NCBI GenBank assembly: GCA_017302015.1
Contig: JAFLEE010000037.1
Coordinates: 1-45,305 of the forward strand
Length of the DNA: 45,305 bases
Direction: 5' to 3'
Origin: Spirochaetota bacterium
GTDB lineage: Bacteria; Spirochaetota; UBA12135; COTS27; JAFLEE01
In this document: one piece after another, positions 7,835 through 17,072 of the stretch
Position numbering within the stretch: the stretch's first letter is position 1
Layout of the letters: each line of letters opens with the position of its first letter
Notes under the pieces: model-generated
What the model saw: only the letters and a program-made list of their open reading frames with translations
Database searches by the model: none
Told to the model about the DNA's origin: nothing
Translations under genes and position numbers: made by a program

Positions 7835-9868
7835 ATGGACCGGACCATCGAGTGCGCTTCCGATCAGGAGGCGGCCCATTATGTGCCCCCGCCCATCGGC
7901 AACGGGGAACTCTGCCTCGCCCTCGATATGGAAGGAATCCAGCGGCAACGCAAATACGTAAGCGATTATCCTGGGATCTGGTGGGCGGGGCGCCGCTATA
8001 GCGACCGGCTCCAACGGCCTATGATCCCCTACGGCTTCCTCGAGCACGGCATCGCCGAGGCGCCCGTGCGGTGGACGCAGCGCCTGAATCCCGGGCGGGC
8101 CCAGATCGCCACCGACTGCGTGTATCCCGATGGGCAGCGCGTCGAGACGGAGGCCTTCGTGCACGCGGAGCTCCCGATCCTCGCGCTGCGGAAGCGGTCG
8201 AACCGGCCCTACACCCTCCAATTCCTCCTGCGCCGTCCCGGGCCATCCGGAGACGTCCCCGCGCACATGCGGTTTTCCGCCGAGAAGATTGCAAACGGGA
8301 TCGAAATCCGCTACGAAATCGAAGGACTGCCCGAGCGCACGGGGCGCGTCCAATTCCTTTGCGACATGCCCGCCAGGGCCACCCTCGGCGGGGAGCGATT
8401 CAGCCTCGCCACCGACGGGCCCTGCGCGTCTTTTTTCCTCGTCTTCACGGATGCAATGGAGGGAGCCGAAGGAGCCGAGCGGACCCTCGCATCGGCGCGG
8501 CGCGCGTTGGATCTCGGATTCGAGGGGCTGCGGGATTCCCATGAAAAATCGTGGTCGGCCTATTGGGAAGCGTCCCACGTCTCCATGCCGGAGAGCCGGG
8601 AGGCAGAGGTGTACGCCGTCGCCCAGTACCATCTGCGGATCTCCACGACGGCCTGGTCGATCCCCGCGGGGGGCATCTCGAACCATTGGCAGGGCGCCTA
8701 TTACGCCTTCGACGAGTACTTCCCGTTCATGGCCCTGGCCACCAGCGGACGCCTCGGCCTTGCCTCCCGCATCCCGGCCTTCCGGCACAAGATCCTGCGC
8801 AAGGCCCGCCTGCGGAGCTTCCAGCATTGGGGGGAGGAGGACCGCACCGATTTCGGCGCCCGCTACCATTTTATGTGCGACGAGAACGGCGACGAATGCA
8901 CCCCGCCGGGTTATTGGCTCGAGCACATCTTCCAGATGGCGAACGTCGCGCTGTGCGCGTGGGAATACTTTCGCTACGGCGCGGATCGCGCCTTCCTCGC
9001 GGAGAAGGGCTATCCGGTCATGGCGGCCTGCGCGGAGTTCTTCCGGACGCAGGCGCTCTACGAATGTGGCGATGGACGCCTCATCGTGGGGAAATGCACC
9101 GATTTGGAGCGCCTCGGGCCGGCGCGGGAGAACGCGTTCATGACGACCTGCGGCGTCATCGCGACCTTCGAGTCTTCGGCGGACGCGGCGGCTCGGCTCG
9201 GGATCGATGGGGAGAAGGCGGCCGCTTGGCGCGCCCTTGCCGAACGCCTTCGCGCGGGGCTTCCTCGGGAGGACGGACGCTACGTTCCCCATCCCGGATG
9301 CTCCAAAAAAAGCATCTCCGTGCTCGCGGGAACCTTCCCCTACCGGGTGCTCCCCGCGGAGGATCCGGTCCAATGGGCCGCGATCTCGGATTTCATCGCC
9401 AGCGAGAACGAGTACGGGAATATGTACCCGGTGGGGAACTCGGTGTGCGCCTGGTACGCGGGATGGAAGGGACTGACCTTCGCGCGCCTGGGCCGGTGGG
9501 ACGATGCCCATGCGTGCCTGCGGGCCATCGCCGGGGAAGCCAACCGGTTTTCCGAAATCTTCGAAGTGCGGGATCCGCCCATGTGCCCCTGGTTCTGCAC
9601 CGCCGAAGGGACGTATATCCAACTCTTCAACGAGTGCCTCCTCGCGTCGACGGAGGGCGAGATCCGGATCCTCGCTTTCCCCGCGCCAGAGTACGCCTTT
9701 CGCCTCGCCGCCGTAGGCGGAATCCTCGTCGAGGCGGCCTTCGAAGCTTCCCGGCTGTGCCGGCTGAAACTCATCGCCTCGGCGCCCTATGCCGGGAACG
9801 TGATCCTCCCCGATGGCCGGGAAATCCGGGTGGACCTCGCCCGGGATGCCTCGGTCGCGCTGATTTGA
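7835..9868 (+). CDS. Six-hairpin (alpha/alpha)6 glycosidase, family unresolved
   Basis: A 677-residue protein without a signal peptide. The N-terminal part, with PPIGNGELCLALDMEG, is the beta-sandwich opening seen in GH65/GH95-type enzymes. The C-terminal two thirds, with HWQGAYYAFDEYFPFMAL, EHIFQMANVALCAWEYF and NEYGNMYPVGNSVCAWYAGW, follow the (alpha/alpha)6-barrel pattern of the six-hairpin glycosidase superfamily. A C-terminal sandwich ends with ILPDGREIRVDL. Lack of a signal suggests it acts in the cytoplasm on imported oligosaccharides. The frame is open well upstream, but the ATG at 7835 directly after the previous stop begins the recognisable domain. I cannot assign a CAZy family; GH78-like, GH95-like or a new family are all possible. 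Confidence 0.8.
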   Translation: MDRTIECASDQEAAHYVPPPIGNGELCLALDMEGIQRQRKYVSDYPGIWWAGRRYSDRLQRPMIPYGFLEHGIAEAPVRWTQRLNPGRAQIATDCVYPDGQRVETEAFVHAELPILALRKRSNRPYTLQFLLRRPGPSGDVPAHMRFSAEKIANGIEIRYEIEGLPERTGRVQFLCDMPARATLGGERFSLATDGPCASFFLVFTDAMEGAEGAERTLASARRALDLGFEGLRDSHEKSWSAYWEASHVSMPESREAEVYAVAQYHLRISTTAWSIPAGGISNHWQGAYYAFDEYFPFMALATSGRLGLASRIPAFRHKILRKARLRSFQHWGEEDRTDFGARYHFMCDENGDECTPPGYWLEHIFQMANVALCAWEYFRYGADRAFLAEKGYPVMAACAEFFRTQALYECGDGRLIVGKCTDLERLGPARENAFMTTCGVIATFESSADAAARLGIDGEKAAAWRALAERLRAGLPREDGRYVPHPGCSKKSISVLAGTFPYRVLPAEDPVQWAAISDFIASENEYGNMYPVGNSVCAWYAGWKGLTFARLGRWDDAHACLRAIAGEANRFSEIFEVRDPPMCPWFCTAEGTYIQLFNECLLASTEGEIRILAFPAPEYAFRLAAVGGILVEAAFEASRLCRLKLIASAPYAGNVILPDGREIRVDLARDASVALI

Positions 9869-9879
9869 AGGACGGGCCC

Positions 9880-11541
9880 ATGAACCATCGGGATGAACGC
9901 ACGCGCGAATACCGCGATCCCTCCCGGCTCCTCTGGCAGGCCGGCGGCGTGCAAAATGGCGAGGCGCTGCTTCGCGGGGGAAGCGGGCAGGCCACGATTT
10001 GGGCGTCCCCCGGTGCCTTCCTCCCCCCGGGGGCATCGGTGCTCCTCGATTACGGGGTCGAACTCCACGGGGGGATCCAGCTCATCGCCGGCCGCTCGGC
10101 GAAAACTTTTTCGGAGGAGCGCGTCTTGCGGGTACGGGTGCGCTTCGGCGAATCGGTTTCCGAGGCCATGGGATTCCCCGACAATGACCACGCCGTCCAT
10201 GACGCCACCGTCGGCCTGGCCGCCATGGGCGCCACCGAGTTCGGCAATACGGGATTCCGCTTCGTTCGCCTCGACAATCTGGAGTCGGACCGGATCCTCG
10301 AACTTCGCGAGGTTCGGGCCGTCTTCCTCCACCGCCCGATGGAAGCCCTCGGCGCCTTCGAATGCGACGATCCCCTCGTCAACGAGATCTGGCGGACCGG
10401 GGCCTACACCACCGAGCTCTGCTTGCAGGACTATTTGTGGGACGGCATCAAGCGGGACCGCCTGGTGTGGATGGGGGACATGCACCCGGAAATCATGGTC
10501 GCCGCGAGCGTATTCGGGAAACCGGGGGGCGTGGAGCGCAGCCTCGACCTGGTGCGGGATGAGACGCCACTTCCCCGGTACATGAACGGTTTCCCCGCCT
10601 ATTCCCTCTGGTGGATCATCTCCCAGGGCGATTGGTACCGTTTCCACGGCGATCTCGAATATCTCGGGCGACAACGAGCCTACCTCGCGGGCCTCCTGGA
10701 CCATTTCCTGGCCAAGATCGAAACCATCGGGACCCACGACGTCGACGGACTCGGGCGGATCATCGACTGGGCATACGTGGGGAAGGAAGACGCCATCAAG
10801 GGAGGCTTCCACGCCCTCTTGGTTCTTTCCCTGGAGGCGGGAGCGATGCTCTGCGCGGCGTTGGAAGACGAAACGCGGGCCCGCGCCTGCCTGGCCGCAG
10901 CCCGATCGCTTCGCACTAGCGGAACTTTGCGGAGCGCCGCTAAATCCGTCTTGGCGCTCCAAGCCCTCGCCGGGATCCTGGATCCCGTGGAGGCCAACCG
11001 GGCGGGGCTCGCGGTGGAGCCCTTGCGCGGCCTATCGACCTACCCCGGCTTTTACGTGCTCCAGGCCCGCGCCCTGGCCGGGGACCATGGCGGCGCCATG
11101 GACCTAATCCGCGCGTATTGGGGCGGGATGCTTTCCCTGGGCGCGACGAGTTTTTGGGAGCATTTTGACCTGGCTTGGATGGAAGGCGCGGGGCGAATCG
11201 ATGAAATGCCGCGAGACGGCCTGATCGACCTCCATCGTCAGTACGGGGAAGGATGCTTCAAGGGTTGGCGCCATAGCCTTTGCCACGGCTGGGCCAGCGG
11301 GCCGACGGCGTGGCTTTCCGAGCAGATCCTCGGGGTCCGTGTGGTCAGCCCGGGGGCGCGCCGGGTCATCCTGTGTCCGCATTTGCCCGGGTTGAGCCGG
11401 GTGCGCGGGAGATTCCCGACGCCCCTGGGGACCTTGCACGTCGAGTGCGAAAAACGGCCGGATGGAAGCCTAAAGACGCGGTTCGAGGCACCCGAGGGGA
11501 TGGCGGTCGAGATCCGGGCGGACCTCGCGGCCCGTAAGTAA
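9880..11541 (+). CDS. GH78-type alpha-L-rhamnosidase
   Basis: A 553-residue protein, short for GH78 because it lacks most of the extra N-terminal domains. A beta-sandwich with LLDYGVELHGGIQL and FRFVRLD is followed by the (alpha/alpha)6 catalytic domain. DGIKRDRLVWMGDMHPE begins at residue 188 and matches the GH78 general-acid region in a DGxKRDR form. The C-terminal SLCHGWASGPTAWLSEQILG and beta-sandwich are typical of bacterial alpha-L-rhamnosidases (PF05592, PF17389, PF17390). There is no signal peptide, so it likely cleaves terminal rhamnose from imported oligosaccharides. It starts 11 bp after the preceding glycosidase, within the same operon. The frame is open far upstream only because of overlapping GC-rich coding sequence. 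Confidence 0.88.
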   Translation: MNHRDERTREYRDPSRLLWQAGGVQNGEALLRGGSGQATIWASPGAFLPPGASVLLDYGVELHGGIQLIAGRSAKTFSEERVLRVRVRFGESVSEAMGFPDNDHAVHDATVGLAAMGATEFGNTGFRFVRLDNLESDRILELREVRAVFLHRPMEALGAFECDDPLVNEIWRTGAYTTELCLQDYLWDGIKRDRLVWMGDMHPEIMVAASVFGKPGGVERSLDLVRDETPLPRYMNGFPAYSLWWIISQGDWYRFHGDLEYLGRQRAYLAGLLDHFLAKIETIGTHDVDGLGRIIDWAYVGKEDAIKGGFHALLVLSLEAGAMLCAALEDETRARACLAAARSLRTSGTLRSAAKSVLALQALAGILDPVEANRAGLAVEPLRGLSTYPGFYVLQARALAGDHGGAMDLIRAYWGGMLSLGATSFWEHFDLAWMEGAGRIDEMPRDGLIDLHRQYGEGCFKGWRHSLCHGWASGPTAWLSEQILGVRVVSPGARRVILCPHLPGLSRVRGRFPTPLGTLHVECEKRPDGSLKTRFEAPEGMAVEIRADLAARK

Positions 11542-11594
11542 GGCGTGACGGAAAGAATCATCCAAGCTCGCGTAGGCGAATCTGAAGGAAGGAA

Positions 11595-12638
11595 ATGATG
11601 GAAGAAACCATTTGTGCCCCGAAAACCATCCCGTCGGCCCTGGAGGGCTTCTCCAGGCCGCTACGTTTGGGAGAACTCTCCTTGCGCTCCCGCTGGGCGA
11701 TGGCGCCCATGGCCTGCGAGGTCCACGGTGATTTCAAACGCAATGTGGCCTATTACCGATCTCGGGCCGAGAACCATGTGGGCCTCATCATCACCGGCGG
11801 GATCGTGGTCGACCATCCCCTCTCCGGCTATAACGAGCACCCCGACTATCCCCGTTTCGTCGAGGCCCAGTCGGGCCGCCTCCGGGCGATCGCCGAGGCC
11901 GTTCATGGAGCGGGCGGGGCGGTCAGCGCCCAGGTATGGCATCTCGGCACCCAGGTGCCGGGGGGCCTCGGCGCCGTGGCGCGCTCCAAGGACGGAAAAC
12001 CTTTCGCGCGGGAAGCGGAGCCTGAACGGCTCCCGGAACTCATCGAGGCCTATGCGGCCGGCGCGCGCATGGCGAAGGACGCGGGCTTCGATGCGGTGGA
12101 ACTCCACGGGGCCCATGGATACCTCCTCGATGGCTATCTTCGGCGCTGGGGCACCTGGAGCGGCGCTGGAAGCCCGGCGTCGCGCTTCGCCGTCGACGTC
12201 ATCCGCGCCGTACGCGCCGCGGTGGGCCCCCGTTTCCCCATCGGCCTGCGCTTTTCCCAATGGAACGTGGATGACTACGGGGCGCGCTACCTCCATTCCA
12301 CGGGCGAGATGGAGCGCTTCCTCGCGCCCCTGGTGGAGGCGGGGATCGATCTTTTCCACGCCAGTACCCGGCGTTTCTGGCTACCCGCTTTTGAAGGGAG
12401 CCCCCTGACCTTCGCGGGATGGACGCGCCGCATTTCGGGGAAGCCCGTCATCGCGGTCGGCGGGTTCGGTTCGCGCCACGAGGGCGGCCCCGATGTCGAG
12501 GAGACCTATCGTCTCGCGGATCGGCTCTTGGCGGACGGGGAGTGCGACCTTATGGCGGTGGGACGGGGACTACTCCACGATCACGGCTATTGCGAAAAGG
12601 CGCGGGCGGGGAGACTCGAAGAGATGAAGGTTCCGTGA
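11595..12638 (+). CDS. NADH:flavin oxidoreductase, old yellow enzyme family
   Basis: A 347-residue FMN-binding TIM barrel. The N-terminal SFxxPLRLG-like opening (FSRPLRLGELSLRSR WAMAPM), the GLIITGGIVV strand, the active-site HGAHGYLLDGYLRR motif and the C-terminal PVIAVGGFG phosphate-binding loop all match PF00724. These enzymes reduce activated C=C bonds or act on modified ligands using NAD(P)H. AAGGAAGG lies just before the ATG. It is the last gene of the hydrolase operon, 53 bp after the rhamnosidase, which suggests it works on an aglycone or an oxidised or unsaturated sugar product; that role is inferred. The usual C-terminal second domain of the larger family members is absent. Confidence 0.9.
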   Translation: MMEETICAPKTIPSALEGFSRPLRLGELSLRSRWAMAPMACEVHGDFKRNVAYYRSRAENHVGLIITGGIVVDHPLSGYNEHPDYPRFVEAQSGRLRAIAEAVHGAGGAVSAQVWHLGTQVPGGLGAVARSKDGKPFAREAEPERLPELIEAYAAGARMAKDAGFDAVELHGAHGYLLDGYLRRWGTWSGAGSPASRFAVDVIRAVRAAVGPRFPIGLRFSQWNVDDYGARYLHSTGEMERFLAPLVEAGIDLFHASTRRFWLPAFEGSPLTFAGWTRRISGKPVIAVGGFGSRHEGGPDVEETYRLADRLLADGECDLMAVGRGLLHDHGYCEKARAGRLEEMKVP

Positions 12639-12716
12639 TGCACCGCTTCGGCATGGAACCGGAGCCTTGACCGAGGCCCGCCACCGCGCCACCCTGCATC
12701 GGCCCCGCTATTTCGA

Positions 12717-15700
12717 TCAAGAACCCCAAACGCACTCCGGCGCCCGGAGGATCCCCGTAGGAACGAGATGGTACTCCGCCGTGAAGGCTTCCCCCGTCGT
12801 GACCCAACTCGGGGGTCCGTAGGAGGCGGGGAGGAGGGGGATCTGGTGGAGCGGCCCGAAGGTATTGCGCCGAGTGAGAACGGCTTCGACCTTGATCTCC
12901 TCGCCAGAGTCGATGGGAAGAGCGATGTCGACTTCGTAGGGAGGGAAGGCGCAGACGCGGCCATTAACCTTAAGGAGCGCGGCTCCGAAGGCTGGGAAGC
13001 GGAGTAGGCATTTCGGACCCGCCGCAGCCCGTGGGAGAATGCCGAGCCGATAGGTGACTGCACCGGAATAGAAGGGAAGCCCCTGCCCGGAGAGAGGGGC
13101 GGGAAGGAGCTTGTCGGGTAGGCGGCCGAGGGTCGCCACGGCGGTCCCGGTATCTACGCCGAAGTTTCCCAGCAGGTAGATCGCCTCGAGGTTGAGGTCC
13201 GCGCGGAACTCGCAGGAGAGGGCGATCTCGTTTCGACCAAGTTTCATGGCGCCCGGGGGAACGGGGAAACGGCGCAAGGCGATGTCGATCCACCAGGGGC
13301 CTCCCGGTGGGGTGGGCAAGGGGGTTCCGTTGATCGCGACGCGGAAAGCGCCCGGATTTTCCAGGACGAGTTCAATGGGCTGCGTCGGGATCTCCGCAAC
13401 CTCGAATGCATAGCGAAGTTCCAAGGGCCCCTTGGACTGCGGGGGCGTCTTCGCCGCGAACCAGGGTTGGATCATATCCCCGGCGCGATGGGGGAGGCCG
13501 AACCGGTCCCGCGCGAGGCGGTCGATCTTGAGGATTTCATCCCTTGGCGACCAGGGCCCGTCGGTCCGCAACTGGGCATGGTCGAGGACGAGGACATTGG
13601 GTTCATCGAGGGTGTACGCCCACGGCCCGTGGAGGAGGACCGGGGCGTTTTTCCCGGAATCGATCTTTGCGTCTTGCGGCGTCGGTCTTTCCACGGGCGG
13701 TGATTTCTCGGCGCCTTCCATTTCACGGATCACGAAAACGCGCTCGCCCGTGGCGGCCAGTCTCGTCGTGAAATCCACCCAACCCGGCTCGCCGCGGACG
13801 ATGGTGCGCTCCCCATCGCGGCAATTCCATTCCTCCACCGTGCCCCAGACGGGGAGCCTAACGCGCAGGGCCGGGTACTCCTTGGTGCGGTCCATGTTCA
13901 TGATGACGAGATAATCGTCCATCCCGTCGCGGCGCAACTGGGCGAAGACGTCTTTCACGGGGTCGCGGCCATCGTCCACCGAGAGTTCCAATTGGGGGAG
14001 GGCGGTGGGCCGACAGGCTTCGCGGAGGGCCGTTTCGGTGAATGCCACCCGCGCGGCGGAATCGGCCAAGGCGGCTGGCCGGGGGTCCGTCTCTCCCTCC
14101 ACCAGCGCGGGCGCCTCGCCGGCGACGATGAGCTCCCCGCCGGCGCGCCGGAATCGTTCCAGGATCTCGCAGGTGGTGGACCGCAGGGTCGCCATCCCCG
14201 CGATGAGCACCCGCCTGTAGCGCGCCTCGCCCACGCGCAAGAGGGGGGCTCCTTCGGGTGCCGTTTCGATGGATGCATGGCGCGATAGTAGCTCTTCGTC
14301 TCCGTAATCGAAATCGATCCAGCCTCCCTGGAGCCAGTGGAAGACCTGGCGGTACTGTTCCTCAAGCCGGACGAGGCCGGGCTCCTTGGCCGAGAGGTGG
14401 GCGCACCAGCCGGGGTGGATCTGGCACCAGAGGCTCTCCACCGGATTGAGCACGAGGAGTTCGCAGGCCGGCTCGCCCCGGGAGAGGACGACATGGAGCC
14501 GGGAGAAATAGTCCTCCACCGCCCCGTACTCCCGCCACCATCCGGATTGGTGGAGGATGCTGGCCGGGTAATCCCGCTTGGCCTCGCCCTCCATGGTGTA
14601 CCACGAGAGGTGGTGGCAGCGCAGGTTGATCCCGAAGAGGGCCTGCCAATCGCCCACGGCCTTGTGCCCCTCGAAGGTCATTTGCCAGCCCGTGCACCCG
14701 TAGAGTTCGGAGAGCATCCAGGGCTTGCCGAGTTGCCGCGCCGCGGAGGCGAGTTGCTTCACGATCCAATAATTGCGGTTCCCCTCGCCCAGCACGTCGA
14801 TGCCGGGGAGGTCGAGGTGCTCGTAATAGCGCATCACCGAGCCCGACATGGCGACCTGGGCCGAGAGGCTATCCTCGTGGAGGATATGGCCCGTCGCCGC
14901 GAGGCCGTGGCCGCGGCACCAGTCCCGGTAGGGCTCGGCGAAGTTCTTCAGGAAAAGGCGTTGGAGGAGTTCGACGAATTGCCATTTGACGCGGGAGGCC
15001 TTCTTCCCCCCGGGCCTCAGAAATAATTCGGGAAGGCGGTCCTCGAGGGAGTATCCGAAGGCGCCGCGGAACTCGTTGAAGAGTTCGCCGGTGTAGGGCA
15101 CGGCCCAATCCCCGTTTTCCGCGTGGCGGCCGAAGGTGGACATGAGGGTGCCCCGGTGGGGCTCGTCGGTGAAGATGCCCTGGATGGAGCGCCCGAGGCG
15201 GTCCCCGCACTTCTGGCGGTAGCGCTCATGGGTGAGTTCGAGGAACCGTTCCGTCGCCCCGCGCATGAGGGTGTCGACGTAGGTGTATCCGTTATAGAAG
15301 GAACTGCGGTTCATCTCCCGCACGCGGAACGCGAGCACGGTCTTCCCGGCCTCGGGGAGCCGCGGCGCCTGGAAGCGTTCGCACGGCCCCACATCGACCC
15401 CCTCGAGCCCCTCGGCGGTGAAGGCGGCGGCGATCCCCTCCTCCCACCGGAATTCGGAAGCGGGCATGACCTCGAGGCAGAGGTGCTTCATGCGGAACTC
15501 GGGGTGGCGGGTGACGAGGCCCCCCGCCAGGCCGCTGGGCCAGCGGTCTTCGTCGTAGAGCCAGGCTTCCATGCCTTGGGCTTCGCCCTTGTCCGCGCAC
15601 GCGTTGATGAGGCTGAACCACTCCTCCCCCAGGTACTCGGTGACGAGCCCGGTGCGGGAATGCATGAAGAATCCCCCGAAGCCCATCTCCTTCATCACGT

Positions 15701-15839
15701 CGACCTGGCGCAGGAGCTCGCCCTTTTCGAGTTTGCCGTTCCACGACCAGAAGGGCTTCCCGCGCCAGGCGGGGCCGGGGTTCTTGAAGAGGACGTCGAG
15801 TTCGGAGGGCGGCAGGGACCGGGGGAGGGGGGAAATCAT
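12717..15839 (-). CDS. Large GH106-like glycoside hydrolase (putative alpha-L-rhamnosidase)
   Basis: A 1040-residue protein without an obvious signal peptide. The N-terminus has PFWSWNG (29-35), GFGGFFMHSRTGL and WLYDEDRWPSG (93-102), a block characteristic of large GH106 and GH2-like hydrolases of Lentisphaerota, Planctomycetota and Bacteroidota. GIFTDEP (220-226) and LSELYGCTGWQ supply candidate catalytic carboxylates on the barrel. The C-terminal third contains jelly-roll sugar-binding segments (LELRYAFEV, PIELVLENPGAFRVAINGT) as in GH106 and GH2. With a GH78 gene next door, rhamnosidase activity is the best guess, but GH106 membership rests on pattern recognition alone. It lies 102 bp downstream of a GntR/LacI-type regulator on the same strand and is convergent with the flavoprotein gene. 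Confidence 0.75.
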   Translation of the reverse strand: MISPLPRSLPPSELDVLFKNPGPAWRGKPFWSWNGKLEKGELLRQVDVMKEMGFGGFFMHSRTGLVTEYLGEEWFSLINACADKGEAQGMEAWLYDEDRWPSGLAGGLVTRHPEFRMKHLCLEVMPASEFRWEEGIAAAFTAEGLEGVDVGPCERFQAPRLPEAGKTVLAFRVREMNRSSFYNGYTYVDTLMRGATERFLELTHERYRQKCGDRLGRSIQGIFTDEPHRGTLMSTFGRHAENGDWAVPYTGELFNEFRGAFGYSLEDRLPELFLRPGGKKASRVKWQFVELLQRLFLKNFAEPYRDWCRGHGLAATGHILHEDSLSAQVAMSGSVMRYYEHLDLPGIDVLGEGNRNYWIVKQLASAARQLGKPWMLSELYGCTGWQMTFEGHKAVGDWQALFGINLRCHHLSWYTMEGEAKRDYPASILHQSGWWREYGAVEDYFSRLHVVLSRGEPACELLVLNPVESLWCQIHPGWCAHLSAKEPGLVRLEEQYRQVFHWLQGGWIDFDYGDEELLSRHASIETAPEGAPLLRVGEARYRRVLIAGMATLRSTTCEILERFRRAGGELIVAGEAPALVEGETDPRPAALADSAARVAFTETALREACRPTALPQLELSVDDGRDPVKDVFAQLRRDGMDDYLVIMNMDRTKEYPALRVRLPVWGTVEEWNCRDGERTIVRGEPGWVDFTTRLAATGERVFVIREMEGAEKSPPVERPTPQDAKIDSGKNAPVLLHGPWAYTLDEPNVLVLDHAQLRTDGPWSPRDEILKIDRLARDRFGLPHRAGDMIQPWFAAKTPPQSKGPLELRYAFEVAEIPTQPIELVLENPGAFRVAINGTPLPTPPGGPWWIDIALRRFPVPPGAMKLGRNEIALSCEFRADLNLEAIYLLGNFGVDTGTAVATLGRLPDKLLPAPLSGQGLPFYSGAVTYRLGILPRAAAGPKCLLRFPAFGAALLKVNGRVCAFPPYEVDIALPIDSGEEIKVEAVLTRRNTFGPLHQIPLLPASYGPPSWVTTGEAFTAEYHLVPTGILRAPECVWGS

Positions 15840-15941
15840 GGTTGATTGTAGGAAGAATCGGGCCCGTCGGACATGAACGGGAAGCGGGAATCCTTGAATC
15901 CCGGGCGCGATTGAACGCTGCGGAGCGTGGCGGGCGCCGCC

Positions 15942-17030
15942 CTATCCGCTCTGCCGCTCGAGGAGCGCCACCGGCGACTCATCGTGGAGGGCCCCGGGCT
16001 TTCCCGCTCCCAAGGCGAGGATCTTCGCCAGGCACGCCTGCGCGTCCTCGAAGAGGGGGATGGAGACGGTGGTCAGGTTCGGATGGATCTGCAGGCAGAT
16101 CGGCGAATGATTGACGGCCACCACCGCGACCTCCTCGGGCACGCGGATGCCGATGGCGAGCAGATGCTGCACCGCGTCGACGGCGAAGGAATCGGAGGTG
16201 CAATAGAGGGCGTCGAGTTCCCGGAAGGTCTGCGCGGGGATCTCGCGCAGGGTCTGGTGGAAGCTCCCGTAGAAATGCCGGGCCTGGAAGATCCAGCGGT
16301 CCTCGGCGGGGAGGCCGCGGGCGAGGAGGAACTCCCGCCAGCGCTGGAGCCGCAGCGGGGAGGCGCCGGCTTGGATGAACGCGACGCCGATGCGACGCCG
16401 TCCGGCGGCGGTGAGGTGCTCCATGGCCAGGCGCGTGATCTTCGCCTCGTCGTAGAGGCGGGCGGGGATCTCGGCGAGGCGGGGCAGGTGCTGGTTGCTC
16501 CCATAAAAAAGGAACGGCACGCCCAGGGCCTTGAGGGCCCCCTGGACCTCGACCACGAGATCGATGTTGCGGAAGAAGAGGATGCCGGCGAGATTGGGGT
16601 AGCGCAGGAGCAGGTCGGGGAGTTCCGCGCGGAACGCGGCCTCTTTGATGGCGACGACCTCATGTTCCCGGCTGGCGGTGGCGCAGGCGTCCATGGCGCC
16701 GAGGAAAAAATCCACCCGGTCGTAATTGCGGCTATCGAAGCGCTCCGCGAGGTCGAGCACCACGAGGATGCGCCGGCGGCGGCTGCGCGGGGCGACGAAG
16801 GTGCCCTTTCCGTGGAGGCGGTAGATGAGGGACTGGCCCTCGAGGATGTCGTAGATCTTGCGCACCGTCAGGGGGCTGATCTCGTAGCGGCGGGCGATAT
16901 CCCGCTCGGAGTGGAAGAGGCCGTGGACGGGGATCTTTCCCGACTCGATCTCCCGGGTGAGGGCGCGGGCCACTTCCTCGTAGCGGTGGGTTTTGCCGGT
17001 CTTCTTCCCGGAGCGGGGGGTCTTGGCCAT
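15942..17030 (-). CDS. GntR-type winged-helix regulator with LacI-like sugar sensor
   Basis: A 362-residue protein. Residues about 15-80 are a GntR-type winged helix (YEEVARALTREIESGKIP, SERDIARRYEISPLTVRKI, RLHGKGTFVAP). From about 87 on there is a LacI/periplasmic-binding-protein-type ligand domain (RILVVLDLAERF, LYCTSDSFAVDAVQHLL, PEEVAVVAVNHSP, LTTVSIPL). Such GntR-LacI fusions repress sugar-utilisation genes and are relieved by a sugar. The ATG at 17030 begins a typical basic N-terminus; an upstream ATG at 17123 would lie across the divergent promoter. A minus-strand promoter TTGGGG (17070-17065), 18 bp, TAAAAT (17046-17041) would give an almost leaderless mRNA. It likely controls both the GH106-like gene downstream and the divergent deacetylase-like operon. 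Confidence 0.9.
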   Translation of the reverse strand: MAKTPRSGKKTGKTHRYEEVARALTREIESGKIPVHGLFHSERDIARRYEISPLTVRKIYDILEGQSLIYRLHGKGTFVAPRSRRRRILVVLDLAERFDSRNYDRVDFFLGAMDACATASREHEVVAIKEAAFRAELPDLLLRYPNLAGILFFRNIDLVVEVQGALKALGVPFLFYGSNQHLPRLAEIPARLYDEAKITRLAMEHLTAAGRRRIGVAFIQAGASPLRLQRWREFLLARGLPAEDRWIFQARHFYGSFHQTLREIPAQTFRELDALYCTSDSFAVDAVQHLLAIGIRVPEEVAVVAVNHSPICLQIHPNLTTVSIPLFEDAQACLAKILALGAGKPGALHDESPVALLERQSG

Positions 17031-17040
17031 TTCTGGGGCT

Positions 17041-17070
17041 ATTTTATCCCCCTTTGGCGGGAAGCCCCAA
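17041..17070 (-). promoter_or_regulatory. Promoter of the GntR/LacI-type regulator
   Basis: On the minus strand, TTGGGG (17070-17065) and TAAAAT (17046-17041) are separated by 18 bp. Transcription would begin close to 17034, only a few bases before the ATG at 17030. Confidence 0.4.
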
Positions 17071-17072
17071 AT

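Noticed and set aside
7655-10036. A 793-codon antisense open frame across two glycosidase genes
   Set aside because: It spans the junction of two well-supported genes and shows only low-complexity Arg, Gly and Pro-rich sequence with no motif.
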